Made by a program: the position numbers and the translations under genes. Positions 1 through 6,164 of a stretch of 16,163 bases of DNA are shown here, in pieces. The stretch's first letter is position 1; every line of letters starts with the position of its first letter. The notes under the pieces were generated by a model that worked only from the letters and a program-made list of their open reading frames with translations, ran no database searches and had not been told where the DNA came from. Source of the DNA: Saprospiraceae bacterium (GTDB lineage: Bacteria; Bacteroidota; Bacteroidia; Bacteroidales; JAIPBB01); contig JAIPBB010000096.1 of the NCBI GenBank assembly GCA_021739805.1, forward strand, positions 1 to 16,163, in the 5' to 3' direction.

Positions 1-720
1 CTAATTTTAAATAGAATTGGTTGGGGAAAGTCATATTTGAAAAAAGCAGGTTTTATAGTTTACCCAAAAAGAGGGATGGTTCAGATTACCAAGAAAGGAA
101 AAGAAGCTTTAAACAAGGAATTAAAATTAAAAGATATTGAAAATGAAACTGGTTTTTTTGATTTCTATACAGAAGAGAAATCGAAAAATGCAACTCATAA
201 TATTGAAGAGCAAAATGCTTCTCCCCAAGACCAAATTGATTCAGGATTCAGGAGAATTGAAGCACAGGTTAAATTCGATTTGTTAGATAAATTGAAATCT
301 ATTGACCCTTATTATTTTGAAAAGGTCATCTTGTTACTTCTGAAAAAAATGGGTTATGGAGATTTTATTGAAACATCTAAATCGAATGATGGGGGAATTG
401 ATGGAATAATAAATGAAGACAAACTTGGTCTTGATAAAATTTATATCCAAGCTAAAAGATACGGAGATAACAAAGTAAGAGAAAAAGACATTCGTAATTT
501 TATTGGTGCAATGAGTGGTGACACTAGTAAAGGAGTTTTTGTAACAACATCAGAATTTGATTCTGGTGCAATAAAAAAGGCTCACGATGCACATCATACA
601 ATTATTCTAATTAATGGATTAAAACTTGTCGACTTAATGCATGAGTATAATGTTGGCATACAAATTTCTTCAACTTACGAAGTTAAAGAGTTAGATGAAG
701 ACTTTTTTGAAGGTAGTTAA
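1..720 (+). CDS. mrr: Mrr-type restriction endonuclease, 5' end outside the window
   Basis: The reading frame is open from base 1 to the stop at 718-720 (239 residues visible), so the true start lies left of the window; a TTG at 37 should not be taken as the start. The first visible residues (RIGWGKSYLKKAGF, then a GMVQIT strand and KKGKEAL) resemble the end of the winged-helix Mrr N-terminal DNA-binding domain. A variable linker follows, then the Mrr catalytic domain, a PD-(D/E)xK fold. Its core is visible as DGGIDGIINED, then IYIQAKRY, where the Asp and the Gln-x-Lys are the expected metal and catalytic positions, followed by FIGAMSG and KGVFVTTSEF, typical of the family. Mrr proteins are type IV-like enzymes that cut DNA with foreign methylation; specificity cannot be read here. 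The partner context lies off the left edge. A strong hairpin follows the stop by 15 bases. Confidence 0.9.
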   Translation, partial: LILNRIGWGKSYLKKAGFIVYPKRGMVQITKKGKEALNKELKLKDIENETGFFDFYTEEKSKNATHNIEEQNASPQDQIDSGFRRIEAQVKFDLLDKLKSIDPYYFEKVILLLLKKMGYGDFIETSKSNDGGIDGIINEDKLGLDKIYIQAKRYGDNKVREKDIRNFIGAMSGDTSKGVFVTTSEFDSGAIKKAHDAHHTIILINGLKLVDLMHEYNVGIQISSTYEVKELDEDFFEGS

Positions 721-735
721 ATAATATTTTGATCC

Positions 736-767
736 AACCCTTCCAGAGTTTCAACTCTGGAAGGGTT
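736..767 (+). terminator. Perfect hairpin downstream of mrr
   Basis: A perfect 15-bp inverted repeat (arms 736-750 and 753-767, beginning AACCCTTCC) has only two bases between the arms. It sits 15 bases after the mrr stop and 39 bases before the next start. There is no good T-run after it on the plus strand, so it is either a weak terminator or a member of a dispersed palindromic family. Similar GC-richer palindromes ending AAGGGTT are common between genes in Bacteroidota; that comparison is from general knowledge, not a search. Confidence 0.6.
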
Positions 768-805
768 TAGATTCAGAAATAATACTAAACTCATAAATTA
801 AATTG

Positions 806-1777
806 ATGGAAAAGAAAAACAGATTTTGGATTTACTCATTAATAATAATGGGAGTATTATTAATGCTTATGAGCAGTTGTAAGAAAGATATCAACCCCAC
901 AATACCTGTATTAACAACAACTGCTGTATCAAATATTACATTAACAACTGCAAATTGTGGTGGAAATATTACGAGTGATGGCGGTGCAGCTATTACAGCT
1001 CGTGGTGTGTGTTGGAGCACATGCGAGACGCCCACTATTGCTGATAGTAAAACAACTGATGGAACAGGTACGGGCAGTTTTACGAGCAATATAACCGGCT
1101 TAACAGCTTATACAACTTATTATGCACGTGCTTATGCAACCAATAGTGCAGGAACAGGATATGGGAGTTCTTTGTCTATTTTAAAATTAGACTGCATTTA
1201 TGCAGGGATTTATGATACTTCTTTTTTTTATCATGAATTTCCAACTCCAATTTTGCTAAACATAAAAATGGATAGCAATATGCTTGTTGCAGATGCTTTA
1301 GATACAATTCAACTTCAATTGAATAATTCATCGTATGAACTATTAGTTTTATTGAAGATAATAAACCAAGACAGCTCATTTGTTATAAACCAAATGGGTA
1401 CATTCATCAATTCACGATTGGATTTACTTTCCTATGATAACATGAATTTTGCTATTACAAGAGAAGAATATTATATTGGTTTAGGAGCAACTACAACTTT
1501 TGATTTTATAAGCGCCTACTCATATAATGAAGTGATAATGAGCAATACAAAATGGTCTGCTCAACTATACAATGGAAATGATGTATGGTTTTCAATGTGG
1601 GATAATCCAGTAAATCCACCTATGTGGCCAGCAGGATATAATGGTGGACCTTGGTATGTTTATGGTCCTTCAATAAGATATATCGGTTTTAACTACAAAG
1701 GACGATTGGGATGGATTAAGGTGGATATAAGTGATGCATATAATCCTAAGTTTATTAGTTATGCTATAAAAAAATAG
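806..1777 (+). CDS. Lipoprotein with one FN3-like repeat and an uncharacterised C-terminal domain
   Basis: A secreted, lipid-anchored envelope protein of unknown function. The ATG at 806 is preferred over the TTG three bases upstream because it gives a standard signal peptide. A charged start (MEKKNR) and a hydrophobic stretch at residues 8-22 lead to the lipobox LMSSC, with the lipidated Cys at 25. Residues about 36-122 form one FN3-like repeat common in Bacteroidota surface proteins (VSNITLTTA, GGNITSDGG, ARGVCWST, then ITGLTAYTTYYARAYATNSAG). The remaining 200 residues are rich in Tyr, Trp and Asn, with a region MWDNPVNPPMWPAGYNGGPW and a closing beta-rich segment (YIGFNYKGRLGWIKVDI). The enzyme-free, aromatic-rich layout suggests binding or adhesion, which is inference. 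It stands alone, with palindromic regions on both sides. Confidence 0.82.
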   Translation: MEKKNRFWIYSLIIMGVLLMLMSSCKKDINPTIPVLTTTAVSNITLTTANCGGNITSDGGAAITARGVCWSTCETPTIADSKTTDGTGTGSFTSNITGLTAYTTYYARAYATNSAGTGYGSSLSILKLDCIYAGIYDTSFFYHEFPTPILLNIKMDSNMLVADALDTIQLQLNNSSYELLVLLKIINQDSSFVINQMGTFINSRLDLLSYDNMNFAITREEYYIGLGATTTFDFISAYSYNEVIMSNTKWSAQLYNGNDVWFSMWDNPVNPPMWPAGYNGGPWYVYGPSIRYIGFNYKGRLGWIKVDISDAYNPKFISYAIKK

Positions 1778-1825
1778 AAAGGAGTATTCTTTTTAGGCAC
1801 TTTCAGCTTTTGAATTAACAAGTAG

Positions 1826-1924
1826 CATGAAAAATTCCATAATTCCAAAATCATAACAGATATAGAAAAAGCAATATCAAATTTATCACCGAAACCAGCT
1901 TCAGAAATCCTGGAAGTGGTATGA
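1826..1924 (+). pseudogene. Possible remnant of a small coding sequence
   Basis: This short open stretch lacks an ATG in frame but ends with a protein-like segment, ITDIEKAISNLSPKPASEIL, before a TGA at 1922. An ATG at 1827 in the neighbouring frame reads MKNSIIPKS and stops, so a single-base shift could join the two. The amphipathic 'L-S-P...E-I-L' pattern recalls the start of small antitoxin-like or DUF2281-like proteins, but the resemblance is weak and may be chance. Confidence 0.2.
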
Positions 1925-1970
1925 TAATTATCAACAATGGAGCATGCTCCATTGTTGAATAGGATTTCTG
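1902..1970. repeat. Nested inverted repeats with a 28-bp perfect palindrome
   Basis: Outer arms CAGAAATCCT (1902-1911) and AGGATTTCTG (1961-1970) are exact reverse complements. Between them lies a perfect palindrome at 1931-1958 with two 14-base halves and no loop, centred on GAGCATGCTC. The inner palindrome resembles the terminator between 2613 and 2652 (shared CAATGGAGCAT and CATTG), suggesting it came with the duplicated pgi end described next. Confidence 0.7.
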
Positions 1971-2053
1971 CTACAATCTTTTTTTATTTCATCACTTTCC
2001 TTCTTTAATCCTGTTTTTCTAAGACAGGCAAATATTATTTGCTTTGTAGGATT
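1970..2053 (-). pseudogene. Decayed duplicate of the 3' end of pgi
   Basis: The minus strand of this stretch aligns with the last about 28 codons of pgi (2642-2725) at roughly 80 percent identity over the best 60 bases, by eye. With one base removed near 2034 it reads YKANIFACLRKTG then KKESDEIK, against [13 protein letters not shown] then EKESEEIK in the intact gene. Without that correction a TAG interrupts the frame. The intergenic space from 1778 to 2166 is otherwise without a convincing gene. This is a broken fragment, not a functional gene. It lies 0.6 kb from the parent, in the same orientation, with the lipoprotein gene at 2167 in between. Confidence 0.7.
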
Positions 2054-2115
2054 AAAATATTGAATAAGATTTATTTTAAACTATTCATTTCCCATATTTT
2101 CCAAATTCTATTTGT

Positions 2116-2123
2116 TATATTTG
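2116..2123 (+). promoter_or_regulatory. Candidate -7 box for the lipoprotein gene at 2167
   Basis: TATATTTG matches the Bacteroidota -7 consensus TAnnTTTG and lies 43 bases upstream of the ATG, leaving a leader of roughly 36 bases. No clear -33 TTTG is visible at the usual distance, so this rests on the -7 box and position only. Confidence 0.45.
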
Positions 2124-2166
2124 CAAAAATGCTTAATTAAAATAAACATCTTTAAAAATTAAAACT

Positions 2167-2604
2167 ATGAAAAAATATTATTTAGCTACAACACTTTCGA
2201 TTTTATTTCTTATTGGAATCATTTCTTGTAATGAGGGAGCAAAAAACACAACAGATGAAGCTGCCGAAGCAGCAGTAATAGAAGAAGTTATAGAATCAGC
2301 AGAAGAAGCTTCTCCTCTAGGAAATTTTGCCGGATTGGTTGGTGAATGGACAGTTGATGCAGCAACTGCCGGTGTACAAATGGATCTTACATTTGGTGAA
2401 GATGGAAGTTTCAAACAGCTAATGGGTGAAATAAACCAGGATGGTACTTGGGAAATAATTGATGAAAATCATGTGAAAGTTGTTACTCCAAACACAAAAG
2501 GTCAAACATGGTTGGTTACAGAGTTAACTGAAGAATCTGTAAATATTTGCTGGAATCCGGATAAACCAGAACCGAAGACTATTCCAATGCAGCGAGTGAA
2601 GTAA
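2167..2604 (+). CDS. Small lipoprotein with a lipocalin-like beta domain
   Basis: A 145-residue lipoprotein of unknown function. The signal peptide (MKKYYLATTLSILFLIGIIS) ends in the lipobox IISC with Cys 21. A linker of mostly Ala and Glu (residues about 31-49) then leads to one globular domain, residues 52-145. The domain begins GLVGEWTVD and continues with alternating strands (MDLTFGEDGSFKQ, GTWEIIDENHVKVV, TWLVTELTEESVNICW). The order 'L-x-GxW, then TF-x-x-DGSF, then GxWxI' is the pattern of small lipocalin-like proteins frequent in Bacteroidota; the ligand is unknown. It converges on pgi and shares a terminator with it. The start is fixed by the signal peptide and by a -7 box upstream. 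A similar domain order is seen in the lipoprotein at 13968. Confidence 0.8.
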   Translation: MKKYYLATTLSILFLIGIISCNEGAKNTTDEAAEAAVIEEVIESAEEASPLGNFAGLVGEWTVDAATAGVQMDLTFGEDGSFKQLMGEINQDGTWEIIDENHVKVVTPNTKGQTWLVTELTEESVNICWNPDKPEPKTIPMQRVK

Positions 2605-2612
2605 TTAATTGT

Positions 2613-2652
2613 GATATTATAGCAATGGAGCATTCTTCATTGCTATAATATC
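2613..2652. terminator. Bidirectional terminator between the lipoprotein gene and pgi
   Basis: Arms 2613-2627 (GATATTATAGCAATG) and 2638-2652 pair perfectly over 15 bp. Three further pairs, one a G-T wobble, close on the tetraloop CATT. The hairpin serves both convergent genes. The pgi stop codon (2643-2645) lies inside the right arm. Confidence 0.75.
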
Positions 2653-3986
2653 AATTTTATCTCCTCACTTTCCTTTTCAAATCCGGGTTTTCCAAGAAGA
2701 GCAAACATATTTGCTTTGTAAGCTTCAACACCTGGTTGGTCAAATGGGTTTACTCCAAGAATATATCCGCTAATGGCACAAGCCATTTCAAAGAAATAAA
2801 TTAACTCACCAATAGTTTCTTCATTTATTGTAGGAATAGAGATTTTAATATTTGGAACTCCACCGTCAACATGGGCAAGCATAGTTCCAATCTCAGCCAT
2901 TTGGTTAACTTCATTAATTTTTTTTCCAGCTAAATAGTTTAATGAATCAAGATTTGCTCCATCAATTGGAATTCGCAATTCTCTTTTTGAGTTTTCAACT
3001 GAAATAACTGTTTCAAAAATATTTCTTAATCCTTCCTGGATATATTGTCCCATGGAGTGAAGGTCGGCAGTGAAATTCACTCCGGCAGGAAAAATTCCTT
3101 TATTCTCTTTTCCTTCGCTTTCGCCATAAAGCTGTTTCCACCATTCGGTGAAATAAACCAAATTTGGTTGGTAAGAAGCAAGTATTTCTGTAGTTTTTTT
3201 CTTTTTGTATAAAGCATTTCTGCAAGCTGCATAAACAGCAATTGGATTTTCGGGAAGAGTAGGATTTTCATCGTTGTACTTTTGCATTTTCAAAGCACCA
3301 TCAACTAATTTTCTAATATCAAAACCTGCAACAGCAATAGGCAAAAGCCCAACAGGGGTTAAAACAGAATATCTTCCTCCAACATCATCAGGTACAATAT
3401 AAGTTTTATATCCTTCTTTTAAAGCCAATTCTTTTAATGCACCTTTTTCTTTATCGGTAATCGCAATTATTCTTTCTTTGGCAGCTTCCTTTCCATACTT
3501 TTCTTCCAGGTGATTTTTAAGAATTCTAAAAGCAATTGCTGGTTCAGTTGTCGTTCCTGATTTTGAAATAACTGTTAAAGCATAATCCTTTTTATCCAAA
3601 ACTTCTAAAAGCTCTGAGAGATAATCTTCGCTAATGTTTTGTCCGGCAAAAATTACAGTTGGATTTTCTTTTTTGCCTAGCAGTTCATAAAAATTATGAC
3701 CCAACGCATCAATCACCGCTCTTGAACCAAGATAAGAGCCACCTATTCCGATTACAACAAAAACATCGGCCATTTGCTTTATTTTTTTTGCATCTGCTTC
3801 AATGCTTGAAATAAGTTCCTCATTGATTTCAGACGGCAAAGTTGTCCAGCCAAGAAATTCATTTCCTTTTCCGCTTTTGTTTTTTATCGACTTTTGAATT
3901 TCAATAATTTCGTCTTTGTAAGAACTGATATCAGCTTGGCTAATACTGTCTGATGTTTTTGAAATGTCTATTTTTAGGTCAATCAT
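2643..3986 (-). CDS. pgi: Glucose-6-phosphate isomerase
   Basis: Interconverts glucose 6-phosphate and fructose 6-phosphate in the cytoplasm, for glycolysis and gluconeogenesis. At 447 residues it is the short bacterial form (compare about 450 in Bacillus and 549 in E. coli). Family marks are in order: GIGGSYLG at 80-87, the phosphate-binding SKSGTTTEP at 141-149, [15 protein letters not shown] at 202-216 (the PGI signature), the acidic YGESEGK with the catalytic Glu region near 291, [12 protein letters not shown] with His 310, and the second signature [14 protein letters not shown] ending in the active-site Lys 424. The ATG at 3984-3986 is the only sensible start. It is monocistronic: a terminator and -7 box lie upstream, and the stop codon lies in the shared hairpin downstream. 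A broken copy of its 3' end lies at 1970-2053. Confidence 0.97.
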   Translation of the reverse strand: MIDLKIDISKTSDSISQADISSYKDEIIEIQKSIKNKSGKGNEFLGWTTLPSEINEELISSIEADAKKIKQMADVFVVIGIGGSYLGSRAVIDALGHNFYELLGKKENPTVIFAGQNISEDYLSELLEVLDKKDYALTVISKSGTTTEPAIAFRILKNHLEEKYGKEAAKERIIAITDKEKGALKELALKEGYKTYIVPDDVGGRYSVLTPVGLLPIAVAGFDIRKLVDGALKMQKYNDENPTLPENPIAVYAACRNALYKKKKTTEILASYQPNLVYFTEWWKQLYGESEGKENKGIFPAGVNFTADLHSMGQYIQEGLRNIFETVISVENSKRELRIPIDGANLDSLNYLAGKKINEVNQMAEIGTMLAHVDGGVPNIKISIPTINEETIGELIYFFEMACAISGYILGVNPFDQPGVEAYKANMFALLGKPGFEKESEEIKLIL

Positions 3987-4019
3987 AGAGAGAAAGATTA
4001 GTGTTTAACTTCAAAAAAT

Positions 4020-4027
4020 CAAAGATA
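4020..4027 (-). promoter_or_regulatory. Candidate -7 box for pgi
   Basis: On the minus strand this reads TATCTTTG, matching TAnnTTTG, 33 bases upstream of the pgi ATG. It directly follows the T-run of the terminator of the gene at 4273, so pgi appears to restart transcription there. No convincing -33 element was found. Confidence 0.45.
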
Positions 4028-4056
4028 AAAAAAAGACGGCTTGAATTAACCGTCTT
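4027..4056 (-). terminator. Rho-independent terminator of the lipoprotein gene at 4273
   Basis: On the minus strand AAGACGG (4056-4050) pairs with CCGTCTT (4039-4033) across a 10-base loop, followed by a run of T. It lies 217 bases beyond the end of the 4273-4818 gene. The space between, 4057-4272, has no gene and holds the short repeat at 4218-4256. Confidence 0.65.
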
Positions 4057-4217
4057 AATAATTAATAACCAAAAATTAACTCAAGATTTTGCACAAGAAT
4101 AAAGAACATTTACAGGAAAGATTTTCTTTTGTTAATTTTTCAATGTCGGAAAATTTGCAAATTCTGTACCAATGAATAGCTTCAATTCTTAACAAATGTT
4201 AAAAGAAAATTAGGGAT

Positions 4218-4256
4218 GAGTGCCTAGAGTTTGGAGTACTTAGAGTGCCTAGAGTT
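4218..4256. repeat. Short direct repeat, GAGTGCCTAGAGTT, two copies
   Basis: The 14-mer GAGTGCCTAGAGTT occurs at 4218-4231 and 4243-4256, a 25-base period, with a related unit (GGAGTACTTAGAG) between. It is non-coding and lies just past the 3' end of the minus-strand lipoprotein gene. Confidence 0.6.
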
Positions 4257-4272
4257 ACTTAAGGTTTTATAA

Positions 4273-4818
4273 CTATTTCTTTACTATAATTTCAGGAGTT
4301 CTAATTACATTGCTTTTATGCAGAGCCTTGTCAACAATATAAACATCAAAAGCTATAGTATCATTAACAGGATTAATGTAATTGTAAATATCCAGAGCTA
4401 TTTCAATATTCCCTTTTATTCCTTTGTTTACAAGGTTTGTTGTTAAAGGTGGGATTCGGGCATTATGAGTAATTGTGTCGAATTCTTGTGTTTCAGGATT
4501 ATAAAATGTGATGTAAATTGCTTCAAATTTGCCGTTTATCTTTTCAAGGTATTGTATAAAGAAATTGTAATAATATTTGCTTTCAGGATTAAAAGGTGCT
4601 AATGTATCTCCCTGGTCGAGACCAATATCACCATCGCCGTCAGTAAAGAAAATATCAAGTTTTCCTTTGTCTTCATTTCCCATTTCACCTGTATATTTGA
4701 TGAAACTTTCAAATTTTATATAAGGTGTAACGGGATATTCTTCCTTTTCGGCACACGAAAACAAAAATGAAAGAATGATTAGTGTGATAATATATTTTAA
4801 CTTCGAAGCAAATTTCAT
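4273..4818 (-). CDS. Lipoprotein with an acidic DGDGD motif, function unknown
   Basis: A 181-residue lipid-anchored envelope protein. The signal peptide is clear: MKFASKLKYI, then a hydrophobic ITLIILSFL, then the lipobox LFSC with Cys 22. The mature part is beta-rich and soluble. Residues 58-72 read FTDGDGDIGLDQGDT, an Asp-rich loop resembling calcium-binding DxDxDG turns; calcium binding is inference. A Tyr-rich strand (SKYYYNFFIQYLEK) and a closing strand (AFDVYIVDKALHKSNVIRTPEIIVKK) follow. Proteins with this layout occur widely in Bacteroidota as uncharacterised lipoproteins; no enzyme motif is visible. It is transcribed divergently from the LuxE-like gene across 63 bases and is followed by a separate terminator at 4027-4056. 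Confidence 0.8.
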   Translation of the reverse strand: MKFASKLKYIITLIILSFLFSCAEKEEYPVTPYIKFESFIKYTGEMGNEDKGKLDIFFTDGDGDIGLDQGDTLAPFNPESKYYYNFFIQYLEKINGKFEAIYITFYNPETQEFDTITHNARIPPLTTNLVNKGIKGNIEIALDIYNYINPVNDTIAFDVYIVDKALHKSNVIRTPEIIVKK

Positions 4819-4881
4819 TTGTAAATATTTGGCATTTTAATTAAAAGATAAAATTACTATTTTTATTAATATTTTGCTGAA

Positions 4882-5871
4882 ATGAGTAAGAAAATTCAAA
4901 CAGACCGTATTTTCTCAGTTAAAACTACTAAAGCTTTTAACGATTTAGCTATTGAAATATTTTTCTTTCAATACGAACAAAATGAAATTTATCAAAAGTT
5001 TGTAAATTCTCTTTCAGTTGAATTAAGCTCAATTAAACATTTTCGGCAAATTCCTTTTTTGCCAATAGAGTTTTTTAAAAGCCATAATATTCTTATAGGA
5101 AAATCAAATCAAGATAAAATATTTCTAAGTAGTGGAACTGGCAATTCTCAGCGTAGCCAACATATTGTTAAGGATTTAAGTGTTTATGAAGAAAGTTTTA
5201 CGAAAGGATTTAAATATTTTTACGGAAATCCAAATGAATATTGTTTTTTAGCCTTACTTCCAAATTATCTTGAGCAAGGCGATTCTTCTTTAATTTATAT
5301 GATTGATAACTTCATTGAAAATTCAAGCTGCATTGAAAGTGGATATTATCTGAATGATGATTTGAAACTTATTGAAAAGCTGCATAAACTTGAAGAAGAA
5401 AATCAGAAAATAATTTTAATAGGAGTAAGTTACGCACTTCTGGAATTGGCTGAAAAACATAAAATCAACATTCCAAATACCATTGTGATGGAAACCGGTG
5501 GTATGAAAGGAAGAAGAAAAGAAATCACAAGAGAAGAACTTCATAAAATTCTGAAACAAAGTTTTGGTGTCGAACAAATTCATTCGGAATATGGAATGAC
5601 TGAATTATTATCACAAGCATACTCAAATTCTGATGGAAGATTTTATTGTCCTCCCTGGATGAAAGTTCTTAGTCGGGAAATATACGACCCACTTAGCATT
5701 CAAACAAATCAAAAAAGTGGCGGTTTAAATATTATCGACCTTGCTAATGTGAATTCTTGCTCCTTTATTGCAACCCAGGATTTAGGTCGTGTTTATCAGG
5801 ATGAATCTTTTGAAGTCCTTGGAAGATTTGATAATAGTGATGTTAGGGGGTGTAATTTGATGGTCATTTAA
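4882..5871 (+). CDS. LuxE-domain acyl-protein synthetase-like protein
   Basis: A 329-residue member of the LuxE / acyl-protein synthetase family (adenylate-forming superfamily), expected to activate a carboxylic acid with ATP and pass it to a thiol. Visible marks are SSGTGNSQRSQH at 83-94 (the Ser/Thr/Gly-rich nucleotide loop), METGGMKGRR at 203-212, HSEYGMTE at 234-241 (the A5-type motif), DLGRVYQDESFEVLGRFDNSD at 300-320 (the ATP-ribose Asp and hinge region), and Cys 324 five residues before the end. LuxE is known to carry its acyl group on a Cys near the C terminus, so Cys 324 is a reasonable acceptor. No luxA, luxB, luxC or luxD neighbour is present, so a role in bioluminescence is not implied; lipid or surface-polymer tailoring is possible but unproven. 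The last two codons and the stop form the first unit of the tandem array that follows. Confidence 0.87.
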   Translation: MSKKIQTDRIFSVKTTKAFNDLAIEIFFFQYEQNEIYQKFVNSLSVELSSIKHFRQIPFLPIEFFKSHNILIGKSNQDKIFLSSGTGNSQRSQHIVKDLSVYEESFTKGFKYFYGNPNEYCFLALLPNYLEQGDSSLIYMIDNFIENSSCIESGYYLNDDLKLIEKLHKLEEENQKIILIGVSYALLELAEKHKINIPNTIVMETGGMKGRRKEITREELHKILKQSFGVEQIHSEYGMTELLSQAYSNSDGRFYCPPWMKVLSREIYDPLSIQTNQKSGGLNIIDLANVNSCSFIATQDLGRVYQDESFEVLGRFDNSDVRGCNLMVI

Positions 5872-6016
5872 TGGTCATTCAGTTGTCATTCAGTAGTCAT
5901 TCAGTAGTCATTCAGTAGTCATTCAGTAGTCATTCAGTAGTCATTCAGTAGTCATTCAGTAGTCATTCAGTAGTCATTCAGTAGTCATTCAGTTGTTATT
6001 CTGTTGTCATTCAAGT
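5863..6016 (+). repeat. Tandem array, 14 units of 11 bp (GTCATTCAGTA)
   Basis: Nine consecutive perfect copies of GTCATTCAGTA run from 5885 to 5983. Variant units lie on both sides: GTCATTTAATG at 5863, GTCATTCAGTT at 5874 and 5984, GTTATTCTGTT at 5995 and GTCATTCAAGT at 6006. The first unit overlaps the Val-Ile-stop codons of the LuxE-like gene, as if the array grew by slippage from that gene's own end. An 11-base period cannot hold a reading frame and keeps each unit on nearly the same helix face. No spacers are present, so it is not a CRISPR array. Confidence 0.95.
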
Positions 6017-6017
6017 A

Positions 6018-6163
6018 AAATGACACGAAGTAAATGACGGCGAAGCCAAATGACGCGAAGCAAATGACACGAAGTAAATGACGCCCGAAGGGCAAATGAC
6101 GGCAAAGCAAATGACACGAAGTAAATGACGCCTGAAGGGCAAATGACGGCGAAGCAAAATGAC
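6018..6163. repeat. AAATGAC array with GAA-triloop mini-hairpin spacers
   Basis: Ten AAATGAC heptamers start at 6018, 6032, 6048, 6062, 6076, 6094, 6109, 6123, 6141 and 6157. The spacers are ACGAAGT (three times), GGCGAAGCC, GCGAAGC, GCCCGAAGGGC, GCCTGAAGGGC, GGCAAAGC and GGCGAAGC. All but one have the form stem-GAA-stem, with arms that differ between units yet still pair. AATGAC is the reverse complement of the GTCATT core of the adjoining tandem array, so the two halves face each other. The array ends one base before the deoC stop codon (6165-6167). It may act as terminator or 3' structure for both convergent genes. Confidence 0.92.
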
Positions 6164-6164
6164 A

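Noticed and set aside
832..1089. Minus-strand open frame inside the FN3-like lipoprotein gene
   Set aside because: It overlaps a gene with a clear signal peptide and repeat domain, and has no recognisable protein features of its own.
3077..3271. Second minus-strand frame inside pgi
   Set aside because: It lies wholly within the intact isomerase gene in another frame, so it is a shadow, not a frameshifted piece.
4882..5871. Bioluminescence locus
   Set aside because: Only a LuxE-like domain is present. There is no luciferase (luxAB), reductase (luxC) or thioesterase (luxD), and such orphan genes are common outside luminous bacteria.
5863..6163. CRISPR array
   Set aside because: The left part has 11-bp units with no unique spacers. 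The right part has 7-bp words with 7-11-bp hairpin spacers that recur. Neither has the 23-50-bp repeats and unique spacers of CRISPR, and no cas gene is present.
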